64,000 nt of DNA from SZAS-103 sp038226665 (GTDB taxonomy: Bacteria > Pseudomonadota > Gammaproteobacteria > Xanthomonadales > Xanthomonadaceae), in contig JBBRQI010000005.1 in the NCBI GenBank assembly GCA_038226665.1, forward strand, positions 73,729 to 137,728. The letters run 5' to 3'. Shown in pieces: positions 49,768 to 58,131 of the stretch. The number at the start of each line of letters is the position of its first letter. Positions within the stretch are counted from its first letter, which is position 1. The notes beneath the pieces were generated by a model. The model was given only the letters and a program-made list of their open reading frames with translations. It had not been told where the DNA came from and ran no database searches. The position numbers and the translations under genes are program-made.

Positions 49768-49861
49768 AAGAGCGTTTGAGCCACGGGGTGAATCCGCATC
49801 GTCGCGCGACGATGCGGGCAGCGGAGTGCAGGCTCTAGCTGCGTCGTGCAGAATCGTTGCG

Positions 49862-50668
49862 ATGCCATCGCTCGACCCATGCCCCATCGAGTCACTCGTT
49901 CCGCGACGCGACTGGTTGCGGCCGTTGCGCTATCTGCTGCGAGTGCCGCTGTTGCTGCTGCATGCCCTGGTGTCGCTGCCAATCGCCTTGCTGCTGATCG
50001 CCTTGCCGACCGCATCGATGCGGCTGCGCAACGGCGAACGCATCGATCATCGCGCGATCCGTGCATGGTCAGCCGGGCTGTTGCGCATCTTCGGCTTCCG
50101 CCTCCGCCGCATCGGACTTCCCGTGCAGGATGCAGCGCTGTTCGTCGCCAACCACGTGAGCTGGATCGACATCACCCTGCTGCACAGCCAGCACGCGGTG
50201 GGTTTCGTGGCCAAGGACGAGATCAGCCGCTGGCCGCTGATCGGCTGGCTCGCCGTCCAATCGGGCACGATTTTCCATCGGCGCGGCAGCGATCACTCGC
50301 TGCGTGACGTGATGGAACAGATGGTCGCGCGGATGTGCGCCGGGCTTTCGGTCGGCGTGTTCCCCGAAGGCGGCACCGGCGACGGCCGCAAGCTGCGCGC
50401 CTTCCACGCCCGCATCCTGCAGACCGCGGTGGATGCCGAGGTGCAGGTGCAACCTGTTGCATTGCGTTATGGCGAACATGGCGACGCCCAAGCCCTTGTC
50501 GCGTTCGCGCCGAAGGAATCGTTCCTGCACAACTTCCTGCGCCTGCTCGGCGACCGTTCGCGCGTCGCCGAAGTGCATTTCCTCGTACCGTTTGTTGCGG
50601 TTGCAGGTGGACGGCGCGGCATGGCCGGGCTCGCGCGTGCGCGCATCGTCGAGGCGCTCGCATCATGA
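49862..50668 (+). CDS. 1-acyl-sn-glycerol-3-phosphate acyltransferase (PlsC family)
   Basis: This 268-residue membrane acyltransferase has an N-terminal hydrophobic segment (about 26-48). The catalytic H-x4-D motif is in LFVANHVSWIDITLLHSQHA, followed by GTIFHRRG and GVFPEGGTGDG, the conserved glycerolipid-acyltransferase blocks. It adds a second acyl chain to lysophosphatidate, or a related reaction such as ornithine-lipid synthesis. Its stop overlaps the ATG of the hydrolase gene (ATGA). Confidence 0.88.
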   Translation: MPSLDPCPIESLVPRRDWLRPLRYLLRVPLLLLHALVSLPIALLLIALPTASMRLRNGERIDHRAIRAWSAGLLRIFGFRLRRIGLPVQDAALFVANHVSWIDITLLHSQHAVGFVAKDEISRWPLIGWLAVQSGTIFHRRGSDHSLRDVMEQMVARMCAGLSVGVFPEGGTGDGRKLRAFHARILQTAVDAEVQVQPVALRYGEHGDAQALVAFAPKESFLHNFLRLLGDRSRVAEVHFLVPFVAVAGGRRGMAGLARARIVEALAS

Positions 50669-51687
50669 TCGAAGCACGCGACTACGCTCCGCCGACGTGG
50701 TTGCGCGGGCCGCACGTACAGTCCGTGCTGTCGTCGAGCCCGTTGCGTCGGCGTCGCGGCGCGCGCGCGCTGGCCGCGCTTGGCGCGCAGACCGAGGAGA
50801 TGATCCTCGACGCTGGCGATGGCGTGCGCCTGCAGGGATTCCATTCCACCCTGCCGCGCACGCCGCGCGGACTGGTGCTGCTGCTGCACGGATGGGAAGG
50901 CAGCACCGAATCCGGTTACATGCTGCACACCGCCGCGAACCTGCTCGAAGCCGGATTCGACGTGTTCCGGCTGAACTTCCGCGACCATGGCGACACCCAT
51001 CACCTCAACGAAGACCTGTTCCATTCCTGTCGGCTGACCGAAGTGCTCAACGCCGCGCGCGCGGTCGCCGATCGCATCCCGGTGCGGCCGTATCTTGCCG
51101 CGGGTTATTCGCTGGGCGGAAATTTCGCGCTGCGGCTCGCCCTGCATGCGCCGATGGCGGGCATTCCGCTCGCGCACGCGGCAGCGGTGTGCCCGGTGCT
51201 CGATCCGATCGCCGGCATGCACGCGCTCGAAACCGGCATGCCGCTCTACCATTGGTACTTCATGCGCAAATGGCGCGACTCGCTGCGGCGCAAGCGCGCA
51301 CTGTTTCCGAAGCGCCACGATTTCAAGGATGCGACCCTCAAGCAGGACATGCGTGGCCTGACCACATGGATGGTCGAACGCTACACCGATCTCGGCCTGC
51401 TCGAAAAATACCTCGACGGATACGCGGTGTCCGGCGACCGGCTTGCCGGCTTGCAGGTGCCGGTCAGCATCCTCACCGCCGAGGACGATCCGGTGATTCC
51501 GGTCGCTGCGTTCCGCGCGCTGCAATTGCCATCGCATTCGCGGGTCGAGATCGCGCCGTTCGGCGGCCACTGCGCCTTTCTCGAAGGCATCAACTTGCAG
51601 GGCTTTGCCGAAAAATGGGTGCGCGCGCGGCTCATCGAAGCGACCGCACCGCGATCGACGCCCATTGCCGCCAACACGGCCGTCTGA
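50665..51687 (+). CDS. YheT-like alpha/beta hydrolase
   Basis: This 340-residue alpha/beta hydrolase begins YAPPTWLRGPHVQSVLSSSP, the usual start of the YheT/EMB8 group. It has LVLLLHGWEGSTESGYM as oxyanion region, nucleophile Ser in PYLAAGYSLGGNFALRLALH, Asp in TAEDDPVIPVAAF and His in FGGHCAFLEG. It is likely a carboxylesterase. Translational coupling to the acyltransferase gene suggests a lipid-related role, which is inference. Confidence 0.9.
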   Translation: MIEARDYAPPTWLRGPHVQSVLSSSPLRRRRGARALAALGAQTEEMILDAGDGVRLQGFHSTLPRTPRGLVLLLHGWEGSTESGYMLHTAANLLEAGFDVFRLNFRDHGDTHHLNEDLFHSCRLTEVLNAARAVADRIPVRPYLAAGYSLGGNFALRLALHAPMAGIPLAHAAAVCPVLDPIAGMHALETGMPLYHWYFMRKWRDSLRRKRALFPKRHDFKDATLKQDMRGLTTWMVERYTDLGLLEKYLDGYAVSGDRLAGLQVPVSILTAEDDPVIPVAAFRALQLPSHSRVEIAPFGGHCAFLEGINLQGFAEKWVRARLIEATAPRSTPIAANTAV

Positions 51688-51748
51688 AAGAGGGCCTGGC
51701 CGCAGCGCGCGCTACAATGCGCGCCTTTCCCCTTGACGGTTACCCAGC

Positions 51749-53848
51749 ATGTTGCAGGACGTGATCGAAGCGTTGCATCGCAAGGATCCAAAAGCACTCG
51801 CTTTGGCCCGCGTCGAAGTCGCCGCCGCGCCGGAAAGCGCCGATGCGCAGCACTTGCTCGGAATTGCGCAGCGCGAGGCCGGCGACCGCGCCGGCGCGCG
51901 CGCAAGTTTTGAGCGCGCGATCGATCTCGCGCCCGACGAATCGCAATATCACTTCAGCCATGCGTCGCTGGCTTGGTTTGAACGCGATTTCGACGCCGCG
52001 AATCGCTCCAGCGCGCACGCGATCGCACTCGATCCCAATCAGCTCGGCGCTTACTTCCTGCGCATCCAGCTCGCGCTTGCGCGCGGCGACCATGCCGAAG
52101 CCGAACGCCAGTTGAGCCTCGCCGAGCGCGTCGATCCGGATCATCCGCAATTGCTGTACATGGTCGGGCAGATTGCGTTGTTGAAGGGCGACGGCGAACG
52201 CGCGATCGGATTGTTGAACCAAGCCGCCATCGCACAACCGCGCGATGCCCAGATCCTCGCAACCCTGGGTTTCGCCTATCGCCGGCAAGGCCATGCCGCA
52301 TTCGCCGAACAGTCCGTGCGCAAGGCGATGGAGCTTGATCCCCGCGAGACGGGCTGGCGGAGTCTGCTGATCGAGGCCCTGGTCGACCAGGGCCGGAGTG
52401 AGGACTCCGACGTCGAACTGGAACGGTATCTGCAACAGCGCCCCGAGGATCCAGACGTCGTTCTGTTCAAGGCACAGATGCAAATGCGAATGGGCAGGAT
52501 GGCCGAGGCTGCTGCCGAATTCCGCAATGTCCTCAAACAACGCCCCGGCGACGCGCGCGCGATCAGCGGCCTGCAGCAGACGCTCGCGGGGTCTGTCGAC
52601 CGCGAGTTCGTGCGCGACGCATGGGAGACCGTGCTTCGCGACGATCCCAGATTCGATCTGGCATGGGCCTTGCGACTGGCTGCCGCCATCATCGAAGTCG
52701 ACTTCGATGCGGTTCTGCACCGCTGGTGCGATGCGCTGCCTGACAGCGTCGCGGCACTGCTGCATCGGGCGCGCCGGAGCGAGAGTCAGGGGCGCGAAGC
52801 CGAGGCGGTAGCCGCTTATGACGGCGTGCTCGCGCGCTTGCCGCTGCAATTCGATGCGCTGGCCGGAGCGGCGGCTATTGAGCTTCCGCGCGATCCGGCG
52901 GCGAGCATCGAGACACTGGAGTTGTCGTTCTCGCAAGCTACGCCTGCGCAGGCCGCCGCTGCCCTTGCGATGCGCGGCCTGGCACACGACCGGCTGCAAC
53001 AGTTGCCTCTTGCGATTGCGGACTGGCTGAAGGCGCGCGCGGAATTCGGCATGGATCCGCCCGACTTGCCCATGCCGGCGGCGGTGGCCAGTGAGTTGGT
53101 CGCCGGCTTGCCGGCCGCCTCGGGCAATGCCGAAGTGGTGATGTTGTGGGGGCCGCCGGGCAGCAGCGTGGAACGGCTCGCCGCAGCCTTGCGGCAGTCG
53201 CCCGGGTTGCGATTCCTGCAAGCCGCAGAACGTTTCGCGCCGCGCGCGCCGCATTATCCGGAATCCTTCCTCACCCGCGCCCTGAATCCAGCAGAGCTGT
53301 CCAGCGTTATCGACGAAGTCGCGCCTGTCTATGCGCGCTTGCTCGAACCGCACCTGGCGCAAAGCCGACTGGGTGTGTTCGACTGGCTTTCGCAGTGGGA
53401 TGCGCGCGTGGTGCCGTTGTTGCGGCATGCATTGCCGGGTACGCGATTGATCGCTGTGCTGCGCGATCCACGCGACATGCTGTTGTATTGGCTTGCGTTC
53501 GGTACGCCGGCGAACCTGAGGTTCGCCAATCCGGTCGCAGCAGCTGCCTGGCTCGGCAATCAGGTCGAGCACCTGCTGTTCAGCCGCGACGCGCTGGAAT
53601 TGCCGGTGTTGGTCGTTGACATGGATCGCTTCGATGCGCAACCGGCGGAGGCGATGCAAACGATCGCGGATTTCGCCGCGCTGCCGGCGTCGCCCGATCC
53701 ACGGCCTGCGCTACGGCCGCTCGTCGGTGTTGGCCATCTTCCCACCCTCTTGCCGGCGGGGCATTGGCGGATCTATCGCGATGAACTCGCGGAAGCCTTC
53801 GCGCTGCTTGTGCCGATCGCCGAACGGCTGGGTTATCCGCGCGAATAA
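51749..53848 (+). CDS. TPR protein with C-terminal sulfotransferase-like domain
   Basis: This 699-residue protein has tetratricopeptide repeats through about residue 300 (ADAQHLLGIAQREAGDRAGA, PQLLYMVGQIALLKGDGERA). From about residue 465 it has a sulfotransferase-like fold. A P-loop-type PAPS segment VVMLWGPPGSSVERLAAALR and a downstream LIAVLRDPRDMLLYWLAF match the 3'-phosphate-binding RDPRD motif of sulfotransferases. Similar TPR-sulfotransferases occur in proteobacteria. The acceptor is unknown. TACAAT (51713-51718) is a likely -10. Confidence 0.85.
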   Translation: MLQDVIEALHRKDPKALALARVEVAAAPESADAQHLLGIAQREAGDRAGARASFERAIDLAPDESQYHFSHASLAWFERDFDAANRSSAHAIALDPNQLGAYFLRIQLALARGDHAEAERQLSLAERVDPDHPQLLYMVGQIALLKGDGERAIGLLNQAAIAQPRDAQILATLGFAYRRQGHAAFAEQSVRKAMELDPRETGWRSLLIEALVDQGRSEDSDVELERYLQQRPEDPDVVLFKAQMQMRMGRMAEAAAEFRNVLKQRPGDARAISGLQQTLAGSVDREFVRDAWETVLRDDPRFDLAWALRLAAAIIEVDFDAVLHRWCDALPDSVAALLHRARRSESQGREAEAVAAYDGVLARLPLQFDALAGAAAIELPRDPAASIETLELSFSQATPAQAAAALAMRGLAHDRLQQLPLAIADWLKARAEFGMDPPDLPMPAAVASELVAGLPAASGNAEVVMLWGPPGSSVERLAAALRQSPGLRFLQAAERFAPRAPHYPESFLTRALNPAELSSVIDEVAPVYARLLEPHLAQSRLGVFDWLSQWDARVVPLLRHALPGTRLIAVLRDPRDMLLYWLAFGTPANLRFANPVAAAAWLGNQVEHLLFSRDALELPVLVVDMDRFDAQPAEAMQTIADFAALPASPDPRPALRPLVGVGHLPTLLPAGHWRIYRDELAEAFALLVPIAERLGYPRE

Positions 53849-53929
53849 TGCGAGGCGATCGGCGACGCCGCGCGTTGACGAACGGCGTCGACAAGTTGCA
53901 CGCCTGAAAAGCGCACGGAGGAGCGATGC

Positions 53930-54136
53930 ATGGGGACTACGGCGTATCTGTTCTGGGGGTTGGTGTTCGGCTCGATCGGGTTTGGCTATTTCCTGTATGG
54001 AAAGAAACAACCCAGCATCATGGCGCTGGTGTGCGGGCTGTCGTTGATGATCTATCCGTACTTCATCGCGAGCACGTGGGCGATGGTCGGCATCGGCGTG
54101 GTGCTGATGGCGATTCCGTATTTCGTCAGGCTGTGA
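53930..54136 (+). CDS. Small membrane protein, unknown function
   Basis: This 68-residue protein is formed by two or three hydrophobic helices (AYLFWGLVFGSIGFGYFLYG, IMALVCGLSLMIYPYFIAST and MVGIGVVLMAIPYFVRL). Similar short proteins are common in xanthomonads, but no function is established. GGAGG stands about ten bases before the ATG. It is convergent with uppP, 13 bases apart. Confidence 0.75.
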   Translation: MGTTAYLFWGLVFGSIGFGYFLYGKKQPSIMALVCGLSLMIYPYFIASTWAMVGIGVVLMAIPYFVRL

Positions 54137-54149
54137 TTGTGCCGCGCGC

Positions 54150-54944
54150 TTAACCGCCCGGCATCCACACCAGCAGCGCGATGCCGAGTGCGATTCGGTA
54201 GATCGCGAACGGCGTGAAGCGATGCGTACGGATGTAGCCGAGCAGCCATTTCACGGCGATGAAACCGACGATCAGCGACACCACAAAACCGATCATCAAC
54301 GCGCCCCAGTCCTCGTGCGCGACGCCGCCACCCTTGACTGTCTTCAGCAGCTCGAGTGCCGTCGCCGCGTACATGGTCGGGATGCCGACCAGGAATGCGA
54401 ACTCGGTTGCGGCGGCGCGGTTGCTGGTGCCGGCGAGCATCGCGGTGAAAATCGTTGCGGCGGAACGCGACGTGCCCGGGAAAACACCCGCAACCATTTG
54501 CGCCATGCCGACGAGTATCGCGACTGGCCAGGTCACTGCGCTTCGATCGGGTTGCTTCGCGGCGATTTGCTCGGCGGCGATCATCCAGATTCCGCCGATC
54601 AGCAACGCCCACGCGATCGGAGTGATCGTCGCCGGCAGCTTCAAGCCGAGTTTCACCGAGATCAGCCCGAGCACGGCGGTAATCGCGAACGCGACGCCGA
54701 GCTTGAGCAGGTAATCGCGATTGCCCGGTTCGCGCCATTGTGTGAGCAACTGCCAGATGCGCGACCAGTAGATCAGCGTGACCGCGAGGATCGCGCCGGC
54801 CTGGATGCCGACATTGAACAAATCCGAGCGCGAGCCGAGCCCGAGTTTCTCTGCGATCAGCAGGTGGCCGGTGCTGGAAATCGGCAGGAATTCGGTGATG
54901 CCCTCGATGATGCCGAGGACGACGACGTTGAGCAGATCGTGCAT
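54150..54944 (-). CDS. uppP: Undecaprenyl-diphosphatase
   Basis: UppP/BacA (264 residues) dephosphorylates undecaprenyl diphosphate to recycle the lipid carrier of peptidoglycan and O-antigen, and confers bacitracin tolerance. Both active-site motifs are intact: GIIEGITEFLPISSTGHLLI and VFPGTSRSAATIFTAMLAG. Seven or more membrane helices are predicted. The start MHDLLNVVVLGIIEG at 54944 is preferred over an in-frame ATG ten codons earlier. Confidence 0.96.
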   Translation of the reverse strand: MHDLLNVVVLGIIEGITEFLPISSTGHLLIAEKLGLGSRSDLFNVGIQAGAILAVTLIYWSRIWQLLTQWREPGNRDYLLKLGVAFAITAVLGLISVKLGLKLPATITPIAWALLIGGIWMIAAEQIAAKQPDRSAVTWPVAILVGMAQMVAGVFPGTSRSAATIFTAMLAGTSNRAAATEFAFLVGIPTMYAATALELLKTVKGGGVAHEDWGALMIGFVVSLIVGFIAVKWLLGYIRTHRFTPFAIYRIALGIALLVWMPGG

Positions 54945-55093
54945 GGATGCTGGACTCGTGGAAAAACCCGGCAAGTGTACTTGTAGTCGTGCGCCGGCGC
55001 GGTTTCTTCGAGACCGCCGCGCTACGACGCCTGGCGGCAGCGGCTCAACCCGGACGTCGTAAGTGCAGTGGTTACATCGGCAGGGAGAGCCCC

Positions 55094-55462
55094 ATGACAG
55101 ACACGACCACCAACCTCAACGACCTGATCGAAACCCTGCACGATGGTTGCAACTTCTATCTCGACGCCCTCGCGGCGGTGGACGATGCGGACTGCAAGCT
55201 CCTGTTCCAGTGCATGGCCAACGGCAAGCGTGAGATCGCCGCGGATCTTGCGGCGCACATCGTGGCTCAGGGACGAGGAGTTTCGACCGCGACGACGCTT
55301 GCGGGCAGCCTGCGGGAAAACTACGCGAAGCTGCGCGCGGCGCTCACCGACGACAAGGCTGGGCGTTACATCGCCGAACTCGAGGACACGGAGGACCGCA
55401 TTCTCCAGAAATTTCGAGGATACCGCGTCGAAGGACGACGACGCGCCGATGAAGGGAAATGA
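55094..55462 (+). CDS. DUF2383/PA2169-family four-helix protein with aberrant C-terminus
   Basis: This 122-residue protein matches the ferritin-like DUF2383 group over LNDLIETLHDGCNFYLDALA, CKLLFQCMANGKREIAADLA and AGSLRENYAKLRAALTDDKA. The normal last helix is missing. After EDTEDRILQKF the frame continues as an arginine-rich tail, whereas a one-base shift would read FEDTASKDDDAP. The family is usually about 150 residues, so a recent frameshift has probably truncated it. It lies just upstream of glnA but ends before the NtrC and sigma-54 sites. Confidence 0.6.
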   Translation: MTDTTTNLNDLIETLHDGCNFYLDALAAVDDADCKLLFQCMANGKREIAADLAAHIVAQGRGVSTATTLAGSLRENYAKLRAALTDDKAGRYIAELEDTEDRILQKFRGYRVEGRRRADEGK

Positions 55463-55470
55463 CGAATTGA

Positions 55471-55487
55471 CGCACCAAACAAGTGCA
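55471..55487 (+). promoter_or_regulatory. NtrC binding site candidate upstream of glnA
   Basis: CGCACCA-AAC-AAGTGCA resembles the NtrC consensus TGCACCA-N3-TGGTGCA (6/7 and 5/7). It lies about 70 bases upstream of the -24 element of the glnA sigma-54 promoter, a suitable enhancer distance. Confidence 0.5.
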
Positions 55488-55547
55488 TTGATATCACCTG
55501 TGTTTCGTTACTCTAAAGTAAAATCAACCACTTGCGCTTCACTCCGC

Positions 55548-55564
55548 TTGGCACGGCACTTGCT
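55548..55564 (+). promoter_or_regulatory. Sigma-54 promoter of glnA
   Basis: TTGGCACGGCACTTGCT matches the -24/-12 consensus (TGGCAC-N5-TTGCW), with the key GG (55550-55551) and GC (55562-55563) separated by exactly ten bases. The glnA ATG is 37 bases downstream of the motif. Together with an upstream NtrC-like site this predicts nitrogen-controlled, RpoN-dependent transcription. Confidence 0.88.
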
Positions 55565-55600
55565 CTAGCTGGAACATCACTTCCCCAGCAGGAGCATGCC

Positions 55601-57010
55601 ATGTCGTACGAGCACGTTCAAAAACTCATCAAGGACCATGCCATCGAGTGGGTGGATCTGCGCTTTGCGGACATGCGCGGCGTCCAGCACCACGTGACCT
55701 TTCCGGTCAGCATCGTCGAGCCGGCCCTGTTCGAGGATGGCCGCATGTTCGACGGTTCGTCGATCTCCGGCTGGCGCGGCATTAACGAGTCCGACATGGT
55801 GCTGCTCCCCGATCCGGATTCGGCTGTCGTCGATATGTTCACCGCCGACCCGACCCTGATCCTGGTCTGCGACGTGCTCGAGCCGGTCACGATGCAGGCC
55901 TATTCGCGCTGCCCACGCTCGCTCGCCAAACGCGCCGAGGCTTACGTCAAGGCCAGCGGCGTCGCCGAGCAGGCGTTCTTCGGGCCGGAGCCCGAGTTCT
56001 TCATCTTCGATTCGGTGCGCTGGAACAACGAGATGGGCCACACCTTCTTCGAGGTCGATTCCGAGGAAGCACACTGGAATTCGAAGAAGAAATACGAAGG
56101 CGGCAACAGCGGCTATCGCCCGGGCCTCAAGGGCGGTTACTTCCCGGTTGCGCCGACCGATTCGCTGCACGACATCCGCGCCGAGATGTGCAAGGCACTC
56201 ACTGCGGCCGGCATCGAAGTCGAAGTCCACCACCACGAAGTCGCGAATGCCGGCCAGTGCGAGATCGGCACCAAGTTCAACTCGCTGGTCAAGAAGGCCG
56301 ACGAGTTGCTGACGATGAAGTACATCATCAAGAACGTCGCCTTCCGCAACGGCAAGACCGCGACCTTCATGCCGAAACCCCTCGTCGGCGACAACGGCAG
56401 CGGCATGCACGTGCACCAGTCGCTGACCAAGGGCGGCGTCAACCTGTTCGCTGGCGACGGCTACGGCGGACTGTCGCAGACGGCGCTGTGGTACATCGGC
56501 GGCATCTTCAAACATGCTCGCGCAATTAATGCTTTTGCGAATTCGACGACAAATTCGTACAAGCGCCTGGTTCCGGGTTACGAAGCGCCGGTGATGCTCG
56601 CGTATTCCGCGCGCAACCGTTCGGCGAGCTGCCGCATTCCATTCGTGACCAACCCGAAGGCGCGCCGCATCGAGATCCGCTTCCCGGATCCGATGAATTC
56701 CGGTTACTTGATCTTCGCCGCGCTGCTGATGGCCGGCCTCGATGGCATCAAGAACCAGATCGACCCGGGCGAGCCGATGGACAAGGATCTCTACGACCTG
56801 CCGCCCGAGGAAGCCAAGAGCATCCCGACCGTCTGCCACTCGCTCGACCAGGCGCTGGACTATCTCGACAAGGATCGCGACTTCCTCAAGGCCGGCGGCG
56901 TTTTCACCGACGACTTCATCGACAGCTACATCGATTTGAAGATGGGCGAAGTCACCAAATTCCGTGCGGCGACGCATCCGCTTGAATACGCGATGTACTA
57001 CGGAATATAA
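55601..57010 (+). CDS. glnA: Glutamine synthetase type I
   Basis: GlnA (469 residues) makes glutamine from glutamate, ammonia and ATP as a dodecamer. Conserved parts are VQHHVTFP and MFDGSSISGWRGINESDMVL, FFGPEPEFFIFDS, the ATP-site NGSGMHVHQSL, NRSASCRIPFV and the adenylylation tyrosine in KDLYDLPPEE. This marks the GlnE-regulated beta-type enzyme. AGGAG stands upstream of ATG 55601; a frame-extending ATG at 55532 would lie upstream of the promoter and is rejected. It is driven by a sigma-54 promoter. Confidence 0.98.
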   Translation: MSYEHVQKLIKDHAIEWVDLRFADMRGVQHHVTFPVSIVEPALFEDGRMFDGSSISGWRGINESDMVLLPDPDSAVVDMFTADPTLILVCDVLEPVTMQAYSRCPRSLAKRAEAYVKASGVAEQAFFGPEPEFFIFDSVRWNNEMGHTFFEVDSEEAHWNSKKKYEGGNSGYRPGLKGGYFPVAPTDSLHDIRAEMCKALTAAGIEVEVHHHEVANAGQCEIGTKFNSLVKKADELLTMKYIIKNVAFRNGKTATFMPKPLVGDNGSGMHVHQSLTKGGVNLFAGDGYGGLSQTALWYIGGIFKHARAINAFANSTTNSYKRLVPGYEAPVMLAYSARNRSASCRIPFVTNPKARRIEIRFPDPMNSGYLIFAALLMAGLDGIKNQIDPGEPMDKDLYDLPPEEAKSIPTVCHSLDQALDYLDKDRDFLKAGGVFTDDFIDSYIDLKMGEVTKFRAATHPLEYAMYYGI

Positions 57011-57343
57011 CTGTTACGCGATCTGATGGATTGACGCAAAGACTGACCTGGGCTTTGAAGTGTTTTTCCGGTGTCTTGCTCCCGGGTGTGCTTTGCTCGT
57101 GATACTGGCCGCGCAGGTAGGCAGAACCGTAAGGTCTGTGCAATAAGCCCGCCATACGAGGTTGCGATTTCCGCAACCGGCCACTACCGGGCAGTTGAAG
57201 ATCAAATCGAATCACGTCAAACCGGACACTCGACGATTAACCTTAGCCCGCTCAAACTCAAGGCGGTGTAGTGTAATTGCGATCTTAACGTCCGCACTAC
57301 GACGTTTGACATTGACAGTCACTTATTCGCGAGGAAGCCTCAA
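57011..57343. other. Intergenic region after glnA, left edge of accessory segment
   Basis: No convincing gene lies in these 333 bases. Visible structures are a 7-base hairpin GGTTGCG / CGCAACC (57160-57178), an inverted repeat GTAGTG (57268-57273) / CACTAC (57295-57300), and a tandem TTGACATTGACA (57306-57317) about 30 bases before the next ATG. These could be operator or promoter parts of the next gene. No transposase remnant or attachment site was recognised, and no good intrinsic terminator for glnA. Confidence 0.5.
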
Positions 57344-58081
57344 ATGAATCACCCCCACCCATTGGCTTCGGCTGCCGCCTGGTCGCCGGCCGTCCACTTT
57401 CTCCCGATGGTAGGTACCGACTACGACGACGGATTGGTTCCTGGCGTACGCGTCCTGCTTCTCGGGGAATCGCATTATGGTGTCGCGTCCGACGCGCAAG
57501 GGTGGGGTCGGGACTGCACCCAATACAACTTCGACAGCTTCATGGATGATGCTTGCGACATTGACAATCAGAGCCAATTTTTTCGAAAGCTTCCGAGGAT
57601 CGTGACGCGTGATACAAGCGTCACCCAGATCGAATCGGCGGCGGCATGGCGGCGGGTTGCCTTTGCCAACTTCGTGCAGGACTTCGTGGGCGCGCACGCC
57701 CGGATGCGCCCCACCCCTGAGCAGTGGATCCAGGGGCAGGTGGCGCTGACCGAAATGGCCCAAAAGCTTCGACCGGATGTGGTCCTCGTTCTCGGCGCGC
57801 AACTCTGGAACCACATCACGGAAGGTTACTCGAGCGGAGAAGCCGCCATACACGCCGACCGCCACGACCGCGAAGTGTGGCTAATTCCCCACGATGGCGG
57901 GTATGCCCGCGCAAGCTGGATTTACCACCCTTCCACGAACTACGAGACCGTGGACAGCGCGATCAGCGTCTTCGCCGAACTCCTCAGGCGCGCGTCGCTG
58001 GGCGCTCCCCATCCCGAGCAACTGACAGTCGTGGCCGACTATGGCGCCAAGATCGCACTCTCGCACCCTAAAGACGCTTGA
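57344..58081 (+). CDS. Uracil-DNA-glycosylase-fold-like protein of unknown function
   Basis: This 245-residue soluble protein has GVRVLLLGESHYG (about 33-45) near the start. Then come AFANFVQDFVG, a helix (QWIQGQVALTEMAQKLRPDV), the strand VVLVLGAQLWNHI and, late in the sequence, WIYHPSTNYETVDSA (about 192-206). The order of a GxSHY-type loop, a V-L-x-LG strand and an H-P-S loop resembles motifs of the uracil-DNA glycosylase superfamily, but the catalytic Asp of classic UDG is not clear. An effector or repair role is inference. It lies in the accessory segment with the WYL and AAA genes. GAGGAAG precedes the ATG. Confidence 0.55.
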   Translation: MNHPHPLASAAAWSPAVHFLPMVGTDYDDGLVPGVRVLLLGESHYGVASDAQGWGRDCTQYNFDSFMDDACDIDNQSQFFRKLPRIVTRDTSVTQIESAAAWRRVAFANFVQDFVGAHARMRPTPEQWIQGQVALTEMAQKLRPDVVLVLGAQLWNHITEGYSSGEAAIHADRHDREVWLIPHDGGYARASWIYHPSTNYETVDSAISVFAELLRRASLGAPHPEQLTVVADYGAKIALSHPKDA

Positions 58082-58131
58082 CCGAAGCTCCGCGCACCCG
58101 AGGCCCTGCAACTTAAATCCCTAGCGCACTC

